A stretch of 64,000 nucleotides of DNA from Rhodocyclaceae bacterium. GTDB lineage: Bacteria; Pseudomonadota; Gammaproteobacteria; Burkholderiales; Usitatibacteraceae. Both the position numbers and the translations under genes were made by a program. Positions 62,475 to 64,000 of this stretch are shown one piece after another. The DNA lies in contig JADCIX010000023.1 of assembly GCA_020247545.1 (NCBI GenBank), positions 1 to 64,000 on the forward strand. The letters are read 5' to 3'. How positions within the stretch are numbered: the first letter of the stretch is position 1; each line of letters opens with the position of its first letter. The notes below the pieces were generated by a model that ran no database searches, was not told where the DNA came from, and saw only the letters and a list, made by a program, of their open reading frames with translations.

Positions 62475-63623
62475 TTAGCTCCCGTCTGTCAACATCGCTA
62501 TCTGATCTTCCGTAAGTTTTCTCAGTCCAGAGTCAGACGCTTTTTCAAGAGCTTTGATTGCTAGCAGACGATATCGCTCGCAGTCCTGGCCACGCCCCTC
62601 AAGTTTGGCTAGCGCCGCATCTGCGAGAAGCCGACGGGACTTTTCGACGATTCCGCCCTTGCTTGCTTTGAGATATTGGCGAACGGCGTCCGTGTGGCCC
62701 GCCAGCCAAGCACAGATAGCGAGCTCAACATAAATCGATTGCTTGAAACCAGATGGGTATCCGTCGACGCCATCCTCCAGCATTTTCCAGTATCGCAACA
62801 TATCGGCGTTGTTCTGGCAATCCATCGACCGGTAGAGCAAGTAAAGTGAGCTGCCGGTCGACCGAAGCGGATCTCCGGACTCAATCCTCGAAAGTTCATT
62901 GACTGCGGAAGACCCCCAGTCACGAGGACGAATGCCAACCAGACTTTGCGCGAAGATCCGCATGAGCGCAGTCCGCTCGGCGACTGCGCTACCGCCGCGC
63001 AATACATCGATGATCTGCAAGCCATCGCTCATGAACCCAGCCGAGCGCACAGGAATGAGCGTGACCAAGAAAATCCCAAAGGATGTGGCCGCGACGAAGA
63101 CGCAATACGCCGCAAAGCGCGGATCAGAAACCGATGCCAATGCAACGGCGAAAATCGTGAGCAGCAGACTGGCAACCGGTCCCCCCGCGATCAACACTAG
63201 TAACTGTCGACGTAGATCTGCCCCCATTTTCGTTGGGACGGTTGCCGCGATGCCACCCATGAGCGCGAGATTGGTATTCCAATCGAATCTCACGCCAGAA
63301 ACGGACGCATACCAGCCGAACGGCCCAACAATCAACAGCAGGAATCGCATTCCCTGCGACAGACCGCCAATGAGGTGTCCGACTTCGTGTGTGCCTAGGA
63401 CGATGAGGATCAAGACGGGAAGCGCAAATAAATCCCACGCCGTCAGAATTTGCTCGGCCTGTGCGAGCCGCTGAACTAGGCGATTTTCTGAAAGATCCGA
63501 GTCGATCAGCAGGGGGCCCATCCACGCTACTAGACCCCCGATGAGAGCACCGGTGAGGCCGCCGAACAGGAGACCCTTCAAAACACCTGTATTGGAGCTG
63601 CGAGGTGAGCGTTCTTTGCTCAT
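62475..63623 (-). CDS. M50-like membrane metalloprotease with helical C-terminal domain
   Basis: 382 residues. An N-terminal membrane helix (about 15-40), then helix 2 with zinc motif H79-E-V-G-H83 in LGTHEVGHLIGG, further helices (about 90-110, 140-195), and SAGFMSDGLQI near 200, matching the second M50 metal-ligand motif (usually NxxPxxxxDG, Asp200 here). Residues about 220-382 are soluble and helical, TPR-like (AICAWLAGHTDAVRQYL, LADAALAKLEGRGQDCERY). Related proteins are intramembrane zinc proteases; the substrate is unknown. The gene stands alone between IS-like ends. Confidence 0.78.
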   Translation of the reverse strand: MSKERSPRSSNTGVLKGLLFGGLTGALIGGLVAWMGPLLIDSDLSENRLVQRLAQAEQILTAWDLFALPVLILIVLGTHEVGHLIGGLSQGMRFLLLIVGPFGWYASVSGVRFDWNTNLALMGGIAATVPTKMGADLRRQLLVLIAGGPVASLLLTIFAVALASVSDPRFAAYCVFVAATSFGIFLVTLIPVRSAGFMSDGLQIIDVLRGGSAVAERTALMRIFAQSLVGIRPRDWGSSAVNELSRIESGDPLRSTGSSLYLLYRSMDCQNNADMLRYWKMLEDGVDGYPSGFKQSIYVELAICAWLAGHTDAVRQYLKASKGGIVEKSRRLLADAALAKLEGRGQDCERYRLLAIKALEKASDSGLRKLTEDQIAMLTDGS

Positions 63624-63673
63624 AGTCGTGTTGAAATTGCGAGTTCTATGACTAGCATCATTCTGCGTTACGC

Positions 63674-63692
63674 ATTAGCCTGAATGTTTTAC
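63674..63692 (+). mobile_element. Left end of an IS1380-type element
   Basis: TTAGCCTGAATGTTTTAC at 63675-63692 resembles the outer bases of the 19.6-kb and 62.3-kb ends. The transposase pseudogene starts about 80 bases inward and the element continues past the window edge. Confidence 0.55.
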
Positions 63693-63772
63693 CATAGTTG
63701 TAAAAAGAAATCGGCGTTGACTCATATCTCTTCTATGATGGAGGTATCAAATCAACACACAAAAGAGGAGCA

Positions 63773-64000
63773 ACGCCGACGCCAAGTTGTACCGAAGCTT
63801 TAGCGTCAAGGCGACTTGAATTTGGGCACTTTGGGCGACGCGTCATTGAAGGCCGCCTTGATGGCGACAACATGACCAGCGACGGCGGCGGCTGCGCTCT
63901 GCCGCCAAACCACCGCTGGCGCACGGTCGTGCGCCAATAGAGCGCAGCGCGCTCGATTGAACGGCGGCACACATGCCCAATCCCCTGTTATGGTAGGTGT
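63773..64000 (+). pseudogene. 5' part of an IS1380-family transposase, decayed, cut by the window edge
   Basis: AGAGGAG at 63764-63770 precedes an ACG at 63773, in frame with PTPSCTEALASRRLEFGHFGRRVIEGRLDGDNMTSDGG. The GRRV-EGR-DG-MTSDGG pattern is the N terminus of IS1380-family DDE transposases, whose start here would be ATG, changed to ACG. After about 63885 the frame is lost and a stop TAG occurs at 63938-63940, while a later stretch reads NPLL in another frame (near 63979), so at least one frameshift exists. Non-functional unless the sequence has errors. Confidence 0.65.

Noticed and set aside
63733-63972. 79-codon minus-strand open frame at the right edge
   Set aside because: Opposite the transposase-like frame, which shows a recognisable motif; shadow frame.

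Overview
This window reads as a core chromosomal segment of a betaproteobacterium. The evidence is gene content and order: phoBR, ubiE/ubiJ, a divergent engB/cytochrome c4 pair, hemL-thiE-thiD next to rubredoxin and pilGHIJ-chpA, divergent cyaY/lptM-lysA, an EIIA-HPr-EI phosphotransferase cluster, glnA with ntrBC, and atpIBEFHAGDC followed by glmU-glmS. No rRNA, tRNA or CRISPR array is visible. The assignment to class is inference; no species can be named from the sequence alone.

Layout. 1-3.4 kb: tail of an unknown gene, then (minus strand) phoB-phoR-hslO. 3.6-10.5 kb (plus): a DUF971 protein, an NTF2-like protein, ubiE, a Tim44-domain membrane protein, ubiJ, fbp, a GIY-YIG protein, a GHL10-type glycosidase and a YcaQ-like DNA glycosylase. 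10.6-15.7 kb: two secreted amidohydrolases, the second with a palindromic repeat inserted in its reading frame. 15.8-18.8 kb (minus): DUF3016 protein, VOC protein, hemB, engB; between hemB and engB lies a plus-strand small RNA candidate. 19-23.4 kb: cytochrome c4, an IS-end-type repeat, a degenerate GGDEF protein, hemL-thiE-thiD. 23.7-34.1 kb: rubredoxin and the Pil-Chp chemosensory cluster controlling type IV pili. 34.1-41.6 kb: nested palindromic repeats, uppP, a DUF1439 lipoprotein, ptsI-ptsH-EIIA, a MarR regulator with a cysteine cluster, cyaY, lptM, lysA. 42-50 kb: a lysine-rich H1-like protein, a small membrane protein, mtgA, aroE, then glnA with a sigma-54/NtrC-type control region, a DUF4124 protein and ntrB-ntrC. 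50.3-62.1 kb: HMG-CoA lyase, the complete F1Fo ATP synthase operon behind a strong sigma-70-like promoter, glmU and glmS. 62.1-64 kb: an M50-like metalloprotease gene bracketed by IS-type ends; the right edge enters a decayed IS1380-type transposase.

The genes are mainly housekeeping: haem (hemB, hemL), thiamine, ubiquinone, cell wall (uppP, mtgA, glmU, glmS, aroE, lysA), nitrogen control, energy and surface motility. The less ordinary material is in the gaps: a four-hairpin small RNA candidate with two C-rich loops, a dispersed family of IS1380-like ends (19.6, 62.3, 63.7 kb, possibly 38.7 kb), a compound hairpin repeat at the uppP stop codon, and the in-frame repeat near the start of the second amidohydrolase. 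An Hsp33 lacking two of its four zinc/redox cysteines is the clearest protein-level oddity.
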